NCBI GenBank assembly: GCA_028023455.1
Contig: JAQFVV010012507.1
Coordinates: 1,366,001 to 1,430,000, forward strand
Source of the DNA: Epiperipatus broadwayi
Lineage: Eukaryota; Onychophora; Udeonychophora; Euonychophora; Peripatidae
DNA length: 64,000 nucleotides
Direction of reading: 5' to 3'
In this document: piece by piece, positions 24,480 through 38,030 of the stretch
Layout: the number at the start of each line of letters is the position of its first letter
Position numbering within the stretch: the first letter of the stretch is position 1
Program-made: the position numbers and the translations under genes
Notes under the pieces: generated by a model
The model's database searches: none
What the model saw: the letters and a program-made list of their open reading frames with translations, nothing else
Told to the model about the DNA's origin: nothing

Positions 24480-26455
24480 CTGATAAGAAAGACCATGGTG
24501 TTTCTTGATCTTAAATTCAGAGATAAAAAGCCAATAAACTTACCATGCTGGATAATGCATGTTGCTGAGCAGCCTATCCATGTTCATATACTATATAAAT
24601 AATCACATAATAATAACAGCTGCAATGTCAAGAACATATGGTGTGAACATTAGGAATTTGGCCCGCTCATTTCCTTTAAGGTTTATAAGAAAAATCAAAG
24701 GGTCTCCTTTCAGTTAACAACAAACTCCTTTCTGCAGCCAGATTATCCAATAATGAATAATTGTTTCGTGATGGTATAGTAAAAATTACTCTACAGAAAT
24801 ATTAAATTAATGATTTCTTTTTTTAAAAAAAATTATCAAAAATTACTACTAGTTATAAGGGACATAGTTTATTAACAAACTATTACCAAATAATGACTTT
24901 ATAGTTTTCTTATTTTATTAATAAATTACACAAGATTAAATTATTTGTCAATTACATTTGATATAATGTAATAGTTATCCCAATAAGTGAATTGTAGTAT
25001 TTAATTAAGAAAAATTTTGAAAAGATGATATCTGTTCGTCCACATATTAGCACTAAGTGTTGGTCTTGAATAAAAATTGTCAATTTGAATTCATTTTAAA
25101 AAATGGTTAATTTTGAAATCAAATTGTTTGTTTCAAAAATTAAAAGAAATAGTAAAAAGTGTTTGATGAATTTTTTGTCACAAATTCTAATAAGTAGTGA
25201 AAATGTTTTTTTTAAATTACAAATTCTATTACATAGGAAAAATTGTTTGTATTTTCTTATTTATCAATTAACATTTTCAGTACAGATTTGGTGGCTCGAC
25301 CATAAAACTTGAATCTATTATGTAGAATATTCCGTCAGTACATACACAAATCTATGAAGCTGATACGTTTTATAAAATTTAAAGAACGTATATTATTTAG
25401 TAATTTATGATTAATTTTTCCAAAACAGAAATCGACGTATTTATTTTATTTTAATTACAAACAATATTATATTGTTATCTCTTCATAAATGTATTGTTTG
25501 TAAGAGATCACTTAAAACCCATTTGTACAAACACATTTGCTATGTGTACGTTCTCTAAAAAGTCAACAGAAAAGCCACATAATAAAAAGAGTTTTTCAGA
25601 ATAATTATCAAAAAAGTTTTTTAATAAAATAAAGAATGCACTGACAGAATATAAATTTGCCTTGGGATAAAAAAATTAATGTTCTCTTAAATAAAAAATA
25701 ATACTCAAATTCTTATCTTATTTATAGTCATTTGTTTTATGTTTTTCTTGTACCAAAACTCATTTCATATCCGATTGGATGTAACATTATATAAATGTTA
25801 AAATTTATTCTAGAAAAATGAAATTACAATTTCTGATTATCCAAAATAAAATTCATCTTATATGTGAAAACTGACTGCAAAGAATATCACGTTTAATAAA
25901 TAAGTGATGTTAAATAAAATTCAAGCCATTCTGATTTACGTGAAGTTATTTCTGTGACATTTGTATTTTTATAGTTTACAATTCAGATGTTGTTTATTAT
26001 ATATAACATTTCATATCACATTTTAAATATTAATAGGTGTTTAAATGTTCTTAATCATAATTGTTTGATGTAATTAGTATATTTTTATGTATGCAAATAT
26101 ATCAAAAGCAGATTTTTTGTAGAACTTGGTAATATGTAAGTAAATTATGGTGAATTTAACAAGATTTAAAAGGTACATGTTAACATATTAGTATAATGAT
26201 ATGATAGTAGTTGTAATAAAAAGAAAAGCAATGCATGTAGTTAAAATCATGTTTAGTTATTTATTTTAAATAGGAACAAGGATATTCTAGATATCTTACA
26301 GATGTACAAAGCTTATTGCGCTTTATCACCTTGGACTATTTGAGTTATTAGAATAAAGTTATAAACATAAACAGTGTGAAAATTTTCATATTTTAATTTT
26401 TATTAGTGCACCCCTTATCTTAACCCCATTATACTATAACCACTCACCAGCAGAG
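24480..26455. other. AT-rich stretch with a satellite fragment
   Basis: A short piece at 24742-24812 (GATTATCCAATAATGAATAAT, split as GATTATCCAATAA and TGAATAAT, then ATTACTCTACAGAAATATT) is a fragment of the 7.5-kb satellite family. The rest, including the open frame at 25103-25312, shows nothing recognisable. Confidence 0.55.
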
Positions 26456-26464
26456 AAACTATAC

Positions 26465-26465
<1 letters not shown>

Positions 26466-26546
<81 letters not shown>
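26466..26546 (+). repeat. CT dinucleotide microsatellite (~80 bp)
   Basis: An essentially uninterrupted CT run. Flanks are ordinary AT-rich DNA. Confidence 0.95.
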
Positions 26547-26549
<3 letters not shown>

Positions 26550-26550
<1 letters not shown>

Positions 26551-28620
26551 ATGCATGCACTTAATTTAATAAACAATCTTCACTTGTCAAATAAGTTAAA
26601 AGTAGAAAATGCTGAAACTCTATGCCCATGTTGACACTTCAATAGTTATATGTTACATGCACTTTTAATATCTTGTGGAATTGTATGTTTATGATAAATA
26701 AAATACTTTCTGTTAAGACATGAAACATACTGTGACAATTTACACCTCATAATATTTTCTTTACTAAAATCAGTGCAAAATTTATTAATGTGATACTAAA
26801 ATACTTCATTCAACTTTTAAAATTTTATGCTCTTTTGTATTCTGTACATAATCTAGTATATAATGCTTTGAATCGTCAATTCAATGCCATTAGAAAACCT
26901 CTGCTAAGAAGTGGCAAGCAGTAACAAAATATCATCAATAAAGATCAAGTGTTATTATTTGATCTTAGGATTTAATTGCTTAAAAACACAAATGTTTATT
27001 GGATTATGAATTTAACATATGCACATGCATTTGGTAATATACTTATGTAAATTTATTCATTTGTTAGAACATTTATACTTGCATTAAGAATACTAAATCA
27101 CTTTAGTTGCTTTACATTAGAACTTTTTGTTGCAAGCTTGGGTAATAGATGTTGATTCTTTTTTATCCATATTCATAAACTTCTTTCTGACAATTGGCTA
27201 GTTTCTAAGGATTAGGCAAACTTAGGATAGATGATTCTAGAATAAAGTAAATTATTGTCCCTAATAAAGAAGTTGAAGATAAACAAAGAAAGGTGTGTGA
27301 TGCTTTGTTTAAAATATATATTTATAAAAAAAAAATTCTAAATATTAAATTTAACCAACATTTTTATTCAGACAACAGAAATTACTTCATATTTTAAAAT
27401 TGTTTATTTAAATACTTTCACATTACCATATTCTGTGTTTATATGTTTGTGCTGATTTTACTCAAAATAAAATAATAAAATCAAACTGAGTAAAATTAAA
27501 CAACTCAATTTATAATCTATATGTAAATATTGTATTGTGTCTTAAAACAATTGCTTAAAACTCTAACTTGATGAAAAAAGCAAGAGCTACTGGGTTTATT
27601 GTTTGGGAGTTCATAAGAATCTTGAGCACCAGAAAAAATCCTAAACTGAATGCTCTGTCATTGCACTAAATTGGATAGAACTCTATTTTAGAATCAGCAT
27701 GTGTTGTGGTTGTGGAAATACAAACTGTATTCACACATTCAAAAAAGTTATACCAGAAAATTTCACAAAGAGAAAATCACTCTATTTATAGTTTAAACAA
27801 TTAAAAACTATACTATATCACCCAAAGAAAGCTAATAGATCTTAAATGTTTGAAAATAGAATATCATAAAATTTAACATATTTTTTAATTATAGTCCTAC
27901 ATATTGTAACACACAGAAACTTCATATTGAAAATTATTTGATTCAAATTTATTGACAAAATTATCTCAGTCTCTTATTTAAGATCATATTTTTTTGAGTT
28001 GTGATTATTGCAAGCCATTTTATATAACTTCTATCGTGGATAGATGCAAATAATTTTGTTGTTAGATTCCTTGAAATATCATAAAACTTTGCAATATTGA
28101 AAATTGAATACAGCAGTTGCCATACTATTTATAATTTTTCTTTAATTGTGAAGGCTTATTGTGATGTGAGTAGATTATAGACATTGTATATATTTATAAC
28201 AATATTAGATAATTTAGTTTTAAACTGAAATCATTAATAAAAATATTATGGCTAGTTACTCCTACCCAGAAAATGTTTCAAGAAAAGAATAGCAGTGTTA
28301 AAAAGTATTTAATAAAAACGAAATAAGAATAAATAAACAAAATATAACAGTTAATTATATTAATAGGCATGTGATCATAAAGAGGAAATTGTGAAAAAAT
28401 AAAGTTATCACAGCCGTTTAATAATTATATTAGATAAAGTCTGAACTATGAAAGAGAAATGGAAATAATTAAAATGTTTTTCCTTTATTTTAATTTTACT
28501 TTTTCTTTTAATTTAAAATGCTTTGGTATAACATGCATAAAGAAGCAATAAAAGCAAAATTTGAAACGTGAGAAGTAGAAAAAGCAATCATTTCTACAAC
28601 AACAATAAAGTAATAATGTC
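26550..28620. other. AT-rich stretch, nothing recognised
   Basis: Two kilobases of AT-rich DNA without open frames or motifs that I can support. Confidence 0.55.
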
Positions 28621-28626
28621 TTTAAA

Positions 28627-29082
<456 letters not shown>

Positions 29083-29089
29083 AGTTTTT

Positions 29090-29253
29090 TATTTTTTATC
29101 AGTACTTCTTTGGCATTTGGATTAGTTCTATCATATCACAATCATCCATCAGCGCAAAAAGCAGACCAACCTCTTTCATTATGGATGCATTTTAAAACAC
29201 CCACTTCACTTTTCATGTAAGTAAGTCTCATATAACACATGTTCCAATTTAAC

Positions 29254-29284
<31 letters not shown>

Positions 29285-30250
29285 TGAGATATACTTAAAC
29301 TTATCGTCATTACATATATGTTTTAGATATATTTCAAACTTCTATTATACATTCCTGAAACCTACAATTAAAGATATGTGAAAAAGATAAATAATATCTA
29401 AGATGTATATTTTATGCTAAACCACCATTCTCCAATTGACACAGATCATAATGCTTTTCACACATCTTCATCATTTATTCATTATTAGTTTGATTTATAA
29501 GTATATAAAAGTATCTGCACTCCTAAGGTTGACATAAAACCACTTTATGTAAATATATTAATAATTATTACTAATCATTTATAAACTGACGATTATCCCT
29601 TGTCCAGATATATATTTCAAATATCAGTTAATAAATAATAGATCTGCATTGTTATAGAACTGTCAACAGCTATGACTATATTGACAGTTTAATAATTTAT
29701 ATCTTTATGGAAGGTAGGGACTGGTTTTTATCTATTTTTAGCACATTATGAAAGGATGCACAATCATTGTACTGTAATATTTTTTTCAGGGTTTTTTTGT
29801 TTTTGTCAATGCATCTTTCACATTAAATCTATTATATTGCAATCATACATCAGCATAGAACATCTCTCACCAAGTAAGTAAGATGTACATAACACGTGTT
29901 CTAATTTAAACATTATATATATTCAGATATTTTTAAAACTTAATTTTGTTATATATATGTACTTTAAACTTCTACACTATCACACATTCCTGAAACAGAT
30001 AATCAAATACATATCAAAAACACAAATGATTCTCAATATATATATTATACTGAACGAGCACTCGTCAATTGGCGCAGATCATAATCTCTTTGATAAGTCA
30101 TCATTTGTTACATACATTTAGACAGTACATTAATACATTTTGATTTATAAGTGTCAAACTTTCTGCACTCATAATTTTGACACAAATCAATTTATGTCAA
30201 TATATTCATGATTTAAAAAAATTCGTTGATATCCCTTTAGTGCGATGATT
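29090..30250 (+). repeat. Two tandem ~700-bp units related to the GATA-bearing satellite
   Basis: The block around TCTATCATATCACAATCATCCATCAGC (29127-29153) recurs as TCTATTATATTGCAATCATACATCAGC at 29828-29854, about 700 bp on. CACATGTTCCAATTTAA and CACGTGTTCTAATTTAA follow in both. Each unit ends in a diverged satellite copy (CATTCTCCAATTGACACAGATCATAATG at 29430 and ACTCGTCAATTGGCGCAGATCATAATC at 30062), matching the CATCAGTT..CCAGACCATAATC stretch near 7710. An AT run lies at 29260-29284. Confidence 0.7.
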
Positions 30251-30254
30251 CTGG

Positions 30255-31545
30255 CTTTCCAAACCGAAAGATCGTTCAGCTACGTTTAACGTTAGCAATG
30301 TTTTTACTAATGATTGAGAAAATAAAAAATAAAAAAAGTAATCTTTTCTTATATCAACAAAAAAAGTAATAATGTCTGTAAAGCGCGTGTTTAGATATAC
30401 TAAATATATAGCTGTGTATATATGTGTGTGTATCAGTACGTCGGAATGCTTAAAGTGAATAACAATTTTTTTTTAAAGTAATTTTAAAATAATTGTAGTC
30501 TATATATAATATTTATAAAATGTTTGTTTTACATTTCCATTCCATCACCATCCTCCCTTTTAATAATGGTAAGAAAAAATATAAATTCTAAAAACAAATA
30601 AAACAAAAAGTTAAAAACAAAATCATACATCTGCCAAAAATCAGATATTCTTTTCAATATTTTCCAGCCGTAAAGTCTAAGGAAAAACGTTTTTTTCCCA
30701 GAAAGTACATTTTAAAAAATAAAATTTCAAATGATAAAATTCACTTGGAATATTAGAGTAAAAGAACGAGTTTTAAAAATAAAAGGAATAATTGTATAAT
30801 AAAAAATGAAGCGCAATATCTAATAATCTAAAAACACAAAAGCAATTGTTAAATATATATTAAAACAAAAGTTTTTAATATAGAATTTGAGTAATTTCAT
30901 TTTAAAAAAATTCACCGTCAAAGGAATGTCACTGACATTTTAAAGCGTAATACTAAAAAATATGTAATGAAAAATATTGAAACCTCATAAACGCATTACA
31001 TAAATAAAATGAGTTACACTGATAATCAATACTTTAAAAAAATAAAAAATAAAATGATAAAAGAAAGTTAATAGAATTTTTTCGCGTGAAATAAGTCATT
31101 TAAATAGAAAAAGTTGTATACTAATTAGAGATGCTAAGCAATGCTTTAGTTATTTAGATATTTAGTTTTATTTAGTAAATATATACATAGAGAGAATATA
31201 TATATTGAATATATTTTTGTGTGGAGAAATATATTCTTATTCTTATGGTGCAATTAAAGGGCATCCCCTTGTCGTGCTTATAACTATTTATTGAATCTAC
31301 TTCAAATAAATTGGAAAATATTTTCAATAAGTTGGCATTGTTTTTTTTATCAAGTTCCTTGTTCATGGTCAAATTAATTAAATAAAAATAAATAAGTATT
31401 TTGCTATTTTCAACAAGAAGATCACTATCTGACAATTGGAAAACCTAGTGGGTATTGACTGTTTCTTCACGGTTTCTTTATCAGTGTTATAGAAGATATC
31501 TTTGCCATAGTCTATTTTGAAGCTGTTTTCTTCATACCTATATAT
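30255..31545. other. AT-rich stretch, nothing recognised
   Basis: A short less-AT patch at 30235-30300 is unclassified. The reverse open frame at 31172-31435 (87 codons) has a varied amino-acid mix at first but no motif I recognise, and ends in low complexity. I do not call it a gene. Confidence 0.5.
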
Positions 31546-31547
31546 AT

Positions 31548-33394
31548 TGTATCAACATTGTGTTGGCACATAATAATTTTGGCTAAAATTATTGAAATAA
31601 AAATTATTCGCAAAAAAAAAAAAAAATAGTATGTAAAAGTTTAGAAGTTTTTTTATTGCAGTTTGTTGTCAAAAAAATGAAAATTTAAAAGTCAAAGAGT
31701 TTTTTAATTAAAAGTTACAATTGATTAATTAAAAGAGGGGAAGGGGTTTGCTTTAGAAACATCAAACTAAAAGTTTTAAGTTTAAAGAGTTTTGCTAGAA
31801 ACAATTAATTCATAGTTATGTAAAATTAAAAGAAGTTAAAGAGTTTTTTTTATCATTATTAGTTGAAATATAACGTGAAGTTTAAAATATAAATTTCTTT
31901 TTTTATTTAAGTTAAAGAAAAAAAGGCATCTTAAAAACTAAATAGTAAATTGATCTTAAATTGTATATGTACGTAAATGATGAATTAATGTGAGCTTGTT
32001 AATAAAAATATATATGTGCGATTATAAACATTACATAAATACGTGCATGTTAAAATGAAATAAAGGAAAATTATATTTAAAAACACAGTGATGGCTATTA
32101 ATTAAAAAAGTAAAAATAACATGTTTGCAATAGCTGCTAATTAATATCTCCTACAATAAGATTAAAAGCTTATCTCAAAGGAATGCAATTAAAACAAGGA
32201 AAGAACTTCAACAACAGATATATCTGGAGGATATCAAAATGACAACATGTCTTATGTATAAACAGTCAATGTTTATCAGATGGTTCAGTTTATAAAACAG
32301 TGTAGAGTGAACAGTTGAGAAAACAATTGAGCTGAATTCTTTAATCAGTCAATCAATCAATGTATCCAGAACCAAGAATGCAGTGTTAAAAACATCAGAA
32401 ACATATGACTGTCTTTAGCCTGAGTTCCAGTGAAACAGCAATCTGTCCAGAATAGAAATGCCTGCATAACAATTTGAAGAAACACCGTCAATATTTAACT
32501 GTCTCCAAGAATAATACCAATGAATAAGCATTAAATCTTCTCAAGAAACTTCAAATCTAACCTATTAGAAATACTTCATTGGAAACAGCAAACAGCAAGA
32601 AGTATCCATGTTCTAAAATCCTAGGTAATAACATTTTTCTTACACTCATTTCTAAAGTGCCATCACATTCATAAAGCCTCCAAGAGTCAAATATATGAAC
32701 TCTATAGCATACATAGATGAACTATTAATGTGTGTGTTTAAAATGTTGCATATGTTCATGTGTTAGTATATATTGATTTCATTGTATTTTAAATGTCAAA
32801 TATTATTTAATCCTTTGTTATATTATATTGATATTATATATGTGTGAGCCTGAAATGATGATAAGCCCTTGTTCATTTAAATAAGATTTATAAAAGTATT
32901 TAAAATTAGTAGATTAAATGTTAATTAAAATAAATGGTCTTTTAAACTTAAAGCTTTATTTTGTTGGTCAATTCTTTTGCCACTAGTTAATGAATAAGTT
33001 GTTATTGAATTAAAAATAGACTGAGCTTGTTAAGGGATTTTTCGAGTGCTGGATTATTAGCCTACTATCCGAACATGTTAGTTTCTGAAACTAGCTGGTG
33101 CCCAGGGTTTACTTTGAAACAAATAAAGTGTTTGGATGGTAGGGGTTTGAATCTAGCAGTTGAGGTGAGCCACAATCTGGAAATATGATCATGTTATGCA
33201 TTGCATAGCTTGGTCTGATTGTGGGTATTATTGATGGTCCTCCCATCAATAGTATTCTCCACTCTTCTTGAATGTGCCGGTTCATTCACATCATATTTAT
33301 AATAGAAGATTATAAATTTATTAGAAATAAGGTTTAAACCCAGGTAAACCAAGCTTGCAGAGTAAGTGAAAGCTTTATGGTTTGAACATGTACA
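31548..33394 (+). repeat. 5' LTR of the 31.5-36.4 kb element
   Basis: It starts TGTATCAACATTG and ends CATGTACA. A block with GCATTGCATAGCTTGGTCTG lies near 33200 and has its counterpart near 36175. Relative to the 3' copy it carries small insertions, including CTGAAACTAGCTGG near 33090. Confidence 0.8.
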
Positions 33395-34575
33395 GGAGTT
33401 GTTTACGTAAAATAATAATGGAGGCTTCATAAAATAAAAGATTTTTTTTTGTCATACACATGTTAATAAAAAAGAAATGCTTGTAAATAAATAGGTCAAA
33501 TTAATGATTTAAATGTAATGTTTGTAAAATTAAACAAATGAATAAAATAATGAAAATAGGTAGAATAAAACCAAGTTAAATAAATAAGTATAATATATCT
33601 GTAGAAAATAATAAATAGAGTAACGTAATAAAATAAAAGTTTGTTTTGAATACATACAGGTTAATAAAAGAAAATAAATAAAGATTTAAAGTAATCAAGT
33701 CAAATAAAATAAATAAAAGTATTTGTATAATAATGAAGAGCAATAAAATAAAATAGTTTTCTGAATACATGCACGTTAAATAAAGAAGTTAAAGTAATAG
33801 TTTAAATATAACATTGTAAGACTAATATAAATGAATATTTAAAATAATGTCCATAATGGTTTAGAATAATATTGTAAGATTAATATAAATAAATGTTTAA
33901 GATATTGGTCATATGAATTTAAAATAATATGGTATGGTTAAAATAATAAAAATAAAAGTCAATCTAAGTTATATTAGGAATGTATAAGGGTTTGAAATTA
34001 AAGGGAATGAGGGTATATTGAAATAAAGTTTAGTCAAGGATAAGTTACATCTGCACCCATAATGGACTTATCAGGGATCATTCCTCTTTTAAAATGCACA
34101 CTGGGAACAACCAGCATAAGCTGCAAATCAATTTTTCAGGGGAGAATCCCCATATCTCATACCTCATTTCTAAAGCATAAGACAAAATGAACAGTTAATG
34201 AATCCTGCCATTCACAGTGACCTTTTCTTTGTCAAAGTCTGGTCAAGAGACCCAGCACCCAAAGCTTCATTTTTCATATGTTTAAGTCAGTATAAGCCAG
34301 CAAATCTGCATCTGCCTCATTTCCAAAAGATTCTGTATCACAAAAGTTGCTGTCTTTGTGGTCACTATCCAGAACTAAGATCATTGTAAACAATGTAGTC
34401 AACATAGGAGAAAGAAAAGCATAGTAAAAACAGATTGCCCTTAGCATGTAAAGTGTCAGATATTAGAAAATAAATTTAGAAAAATAATAAATAATTTCAG
34501 AATAAAGAATTAAAGTTCTCAGAGATAAAATGGTCAAAAATGATGCACTTTACTCTCAAACAGAGGGCAGTGTAA
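33395..34575 (+). other. Interior of the LTR element, no pol recognised
   Basis: The first 600 bp are AT-rich and composed of imperfect repeats (AATACAT.CAGGTTAATAAA near 33650 and AATACATGCACGTTAAATAAA near 33765; AATATTGTAAGATTAATATAAAT near 33865 with a near copy at 33812). The part from 34020 to 34470 is less AT-rich and has a 63-codon open frame (34198-34389) with CCLCGHYPEL near its end. That could be a gag scrap, but it is too weak to assign. A polypurine-like tract ends at 34570. Confidence 0.5.
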
Positions 34576-36371
34576 TGTACCAATATTGTGTTGGCACATA
34601 ATACGTTTGTCTAAAATTATTGAAATAAAAATTATTCGTAAAAAAAAAAAATAGTATGTAAAAGTTTAGGAGGTTATTTATTGCAATTTGTAGTTGAAAA
34701 CATAAATTTAAAAGTCAAAGAGTTTTTAAAATAAAAGTTACAATTAATGAATTAAAAGAGGGGAGGGGGTTTGCTTTAGAAACATCAAACTAAAAGTTTT
34801 AAGTTTAAAGAGTTTTTCTAGAAACAAATTCGTGGTTATGTAAAATTAAAAGAAGTTAAAGAGTTTTTTATCATTATTAGTTGAAATATAAAGTAAAGTT
34901 TAAAATATAAATCTCTTTTTTTATTTAAGTTAAAGAAAAAAAGGCATCTTAAAAACTAAATAGTAAATTAATCTTAAATTATATATGTGCATAAATGACG
35001 AATTAATGTGAGCTTGTTAATAAAAATATATATGTGCGAATATAAACTTTGCATAAATACGTGCATGTTAAAATGAAATAAAGGAAAATTATAGTTAAAA
35101 ACACAGTGATGGGTATTAATTAAAAAGTAACATGTTTGTGATATCTGCTAATTAATATTTCCAACAACAGGATTAAAAGCTTATCTCAAAGAAATGCAAT
35201 TAAAACAAGGAAAGAACTTCAACAACAGATATAGCTGGAGGATATCAAAATGACAACATGTCTTATGTATAAATAGTCAATTTTTATTGGACAGTTCAGT
35301 TTAGAAAACAATGTAGAGGGAACAGTTGAGAAAACAGTTGAACTGAATTCCTTAATCAATCAATCAATCAATGTATCCAGAACCAAAAATGCAGTGTTAA
35401 AAACATTGGAAACATACAACTGTCTCTAGCCTGAGTTCCAGTGAAACAGCAATCTGCCCAGAATAGAAATGCCTGCATAACAACTGAAAAATTTCCATCA
35501 ATATTTAACTATCTCCAAGAATAATACCAATGAATAAGCATTAAACCTCCTCAAGAAACTTCAAATCTAACTGGTTAGAAATACTTCACTAGAAACAGCA
35601 AACAGCAAAAAGTATCCACATTCTAAAATTCTAGGTAATAACATTTTTATACTCATTTATAAAGTATCTATCACATTTGTAAAGTCTCCAAAAGTCAAAT
35701 ATATGAACTCTATAGCATATGTAGATGAACTATTAATGTGTGTGTTCATGCATTAGTATATATTGATTTCATTGTATTTTAAATGTCAAATATTATTTAA
35801 TCCCTTGTTATATTATATTGCTATTATATAAGTGTGAGCCTTAAATGATGATAAGCCCTTGTTCATTTAAATAAAATTTATAAAAGTATTTAAAATTAGT
35901 AGATTAAATGTTAATTAAAATAAATTGTCTTTTAAACTTAAAGCTTTATTTTGTCGGTCAATTCTTTTGCCACTAGTTAAGGAATAAGTTGTTATTGAAT
36001 TAAAAATAGACTGAGCTAGTTAAGGGATTTTTTTGAGCACTGGATTATAGGCTACTGTCTGAACATGTTAGTTTGCCCGGGGTTTACTCTGAAACAATTA
36101 AAGTGTCTGGATGGTAGGAGTTTGAATCTAGCAGTCAAGGTGGGCCATGATCTAGAAATGTGATCATGTTATGCATTGCATAGCTTGGTCTGATTGTGGG
36201 TATTATTGATGGTCCTGCCATCAATAGTATTCTCCACTCTGCTCAAACGTGCCGGTTTGTTCATGTCATATTTATAATATAAGATTATAAATTTATTAGA
36301 AATACGGTTTAAACCCAGCTAAATCAAGTGAGTAGAGTAAGTGTGATCATCAATGGATTGAACCCTGTACA
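34576..36371 (+). repeat. 3' LTR of the 31.5-36.4 kb element
   Basis: It starts TGTACCAATATTG directly after the CAGAGGGCAG tract and a 5-nt spacer, and ends CCTGTACA before an AT run. It is colinear with 31548-33394, with scattered substitutions and short deletions. An alternative start at 34571 (TGTAATG) is possible, but the 5' copy does not share those bases. Confidence 0.78.
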
Positions 36372-38015
36372 ATATATATATATATATTATTGTTAAAAAC
36401 CAATCAACCTTAGATAATCACAATATCAATAACAATCAAAAATTTCAAAATGTTGCCAAGGCAACCTTCTCTTAACTATAAAGGTGAAATCCCATCTTTA
36501 TTAATGAGCTAATATACTTATATAGACAATAAAGGTTGCACCTTGTTAACAGAGATTGAAATTATTGATACAAAAAAGTTAAGTTAACCTCTTTAAACTG
36601 ATAAATATAACCTATTCGGAATGTAAACTAATAAATAGTCAATTATAACATTACACACTGCAATTATAAATTTCAAATTGCACCCAAAATATATATATTT
36701 TTAATATATATTTAAATTATTATTATTAATATTTTAATTAGGTTAGAAATTATTACATTATAAACTTCAAATATATTTATAATATTATTTATTTATATTC
36801 ATGATAATCTTTATTTTTGACTATTCAACTATTTCTACATATCTCCCATGATCTTATTTATTTTTAGTAAGTATCTTAACTTCTTTTTTATGTTTCAAGT
36901 ATATTGTTGTAAATATTTAATAAAGAAAACCATAGACATTGTTTCTATTATGAATTTATCAAACAAGTCATTTTAAAGTAGTCTTACATTACGCAATGCT
37001 ACTAAATATAACTTATTCTTGATTTATATTTATTGCAGCATCTCAGATAATATAGATTTACTTTGCTGTTTCATTTTTAGCAATATTCACAATAATTACT
37101 TCCAATAAATACTCAAGTGTTTATTTATCATTATTTATTAAAATTGAAATTAGTATATTTTATTTAAAATTAGGTATAGCTTTAAATTTCAAATTTTATA
37201 GACATATTTGAATTTTATTAAATTTAGTCAACATCTAAATTAAAATAAAACATAGTAAGCTTTCATTTAATAAAAAATAATCCATGGTTGTTTAAGAATT
37301 TATTAATGAGGAATTGTTACGAAAAGTGCTTGATAAAAGCAGAATATATATATTTAAATAATGCATCTTAATAAATACAAACTATGGTGTGTGGAATTTG
37401 GATAGCTATGGGAGCTTGTTTTAAATGAAAAGACTTGTTTCACTGAAGTGCATCCAAGGTGTTTGAAATGCTGCAAAAATAAAATTAATCATACATTCTA
37501 AAGAAACAAAGTCAATATAAAAATAATTTAAAGCTAAATACAACACTGAAATAAAATAGTTCAGCTTTTGATGAACATAATAACAATTAAACTTGTTTTA
37601 ATCTAATATTAATGGCCTACAATATGTGTTTCTATTTTCACTATTTAATTGCATGGATCTATAATATTATATTTAAAAAGGAAATGTGTGAAACCATTTC
37701 AAAATATAATAATCAAATAATGAAATAATTCAATGATCCTCAAGCACTAGAAGTCATTGTTTTAGTTTGGAACTAGAAAGCATTAAATCTAAAGTGTATA
37801 ACTTTACTACTATGAGTAATCTACACAGTACAAAAATGAAGTGAATACATAAGATTAAAAACCCAATAGTATTAAAAGAGAAGAACATAACATGAAGATT
37901 ATTAAAAATAAACTATAGTTAGTGTTGAAAAGAAACAACAGTACATAAAATTCGATTTAGCTGATGAGAAAAAAATTATAATTAAAACAAGAGTAGATAC
38001 AAACAAAACAAGAAT
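36372..38015. other. AT-rich stretch, nothing recognised
   Basis: It begins with a short AT run (36372-36389). The rest is AT-rich DNA with no motif on either strand. Confidence 0.55.
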
Positions 38016-38030
38016 AAGTGCAAATATCTT

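Larger units (their letters stand above)
31548..36371 (+). mobile_element. Non-autonomous LTR retrotransposon with ~1.8-kb LTRs
   Basis: Two direct copies, about 1847 bp (31548-33394) and 1796 bp (34576-36371), align throughout and flank a 1181-bp interior. Both begin TGTAYCAAYATTGTGTTGGC and end in TGTACA, the TG...CA ends of LTRs. The outer flanks are ATAT on both sides, compatible with a 4-6 bp duplication but ambiguous in AT repeats. A purine-rich CAGAGGGCAG (34561-34570) precedes the second copy as a plausible polypurine tract. No protease, RT or integrase motif is seen inside. The design resembles LARD-type elements: long LTRs, short or no coding interior, mobilised by another element's enzymes. 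By eye the LTRs differ at perhaps one site in ten to fifteen plus indels, so insertion is not recent. Strand is inferred from the polypurine tract. Confidence 0.78.

Noticed and set aside
31172-31435. 87-codon reverse open frame with mixed composition
   Set aside because: No recognisable motif, AT-rich codons, and a tail of low-complexity Tyr/Ile; could be chance.
33030-33160. tRNA-like or SINE promoter boxes near GGGTTTGAATCTAGC
   Set aside because: A weak B-box-like string without a convincing A box; it lies within an LTR present in both copies, so no independent SINE is needed.
34198-34389. Possible gag zinc finger (CCLCGHYPEL) inside the LTR element
   Set aside because: Only one Cys-x2-Cys with a single His; spacing does not make a CCHC knuckle.
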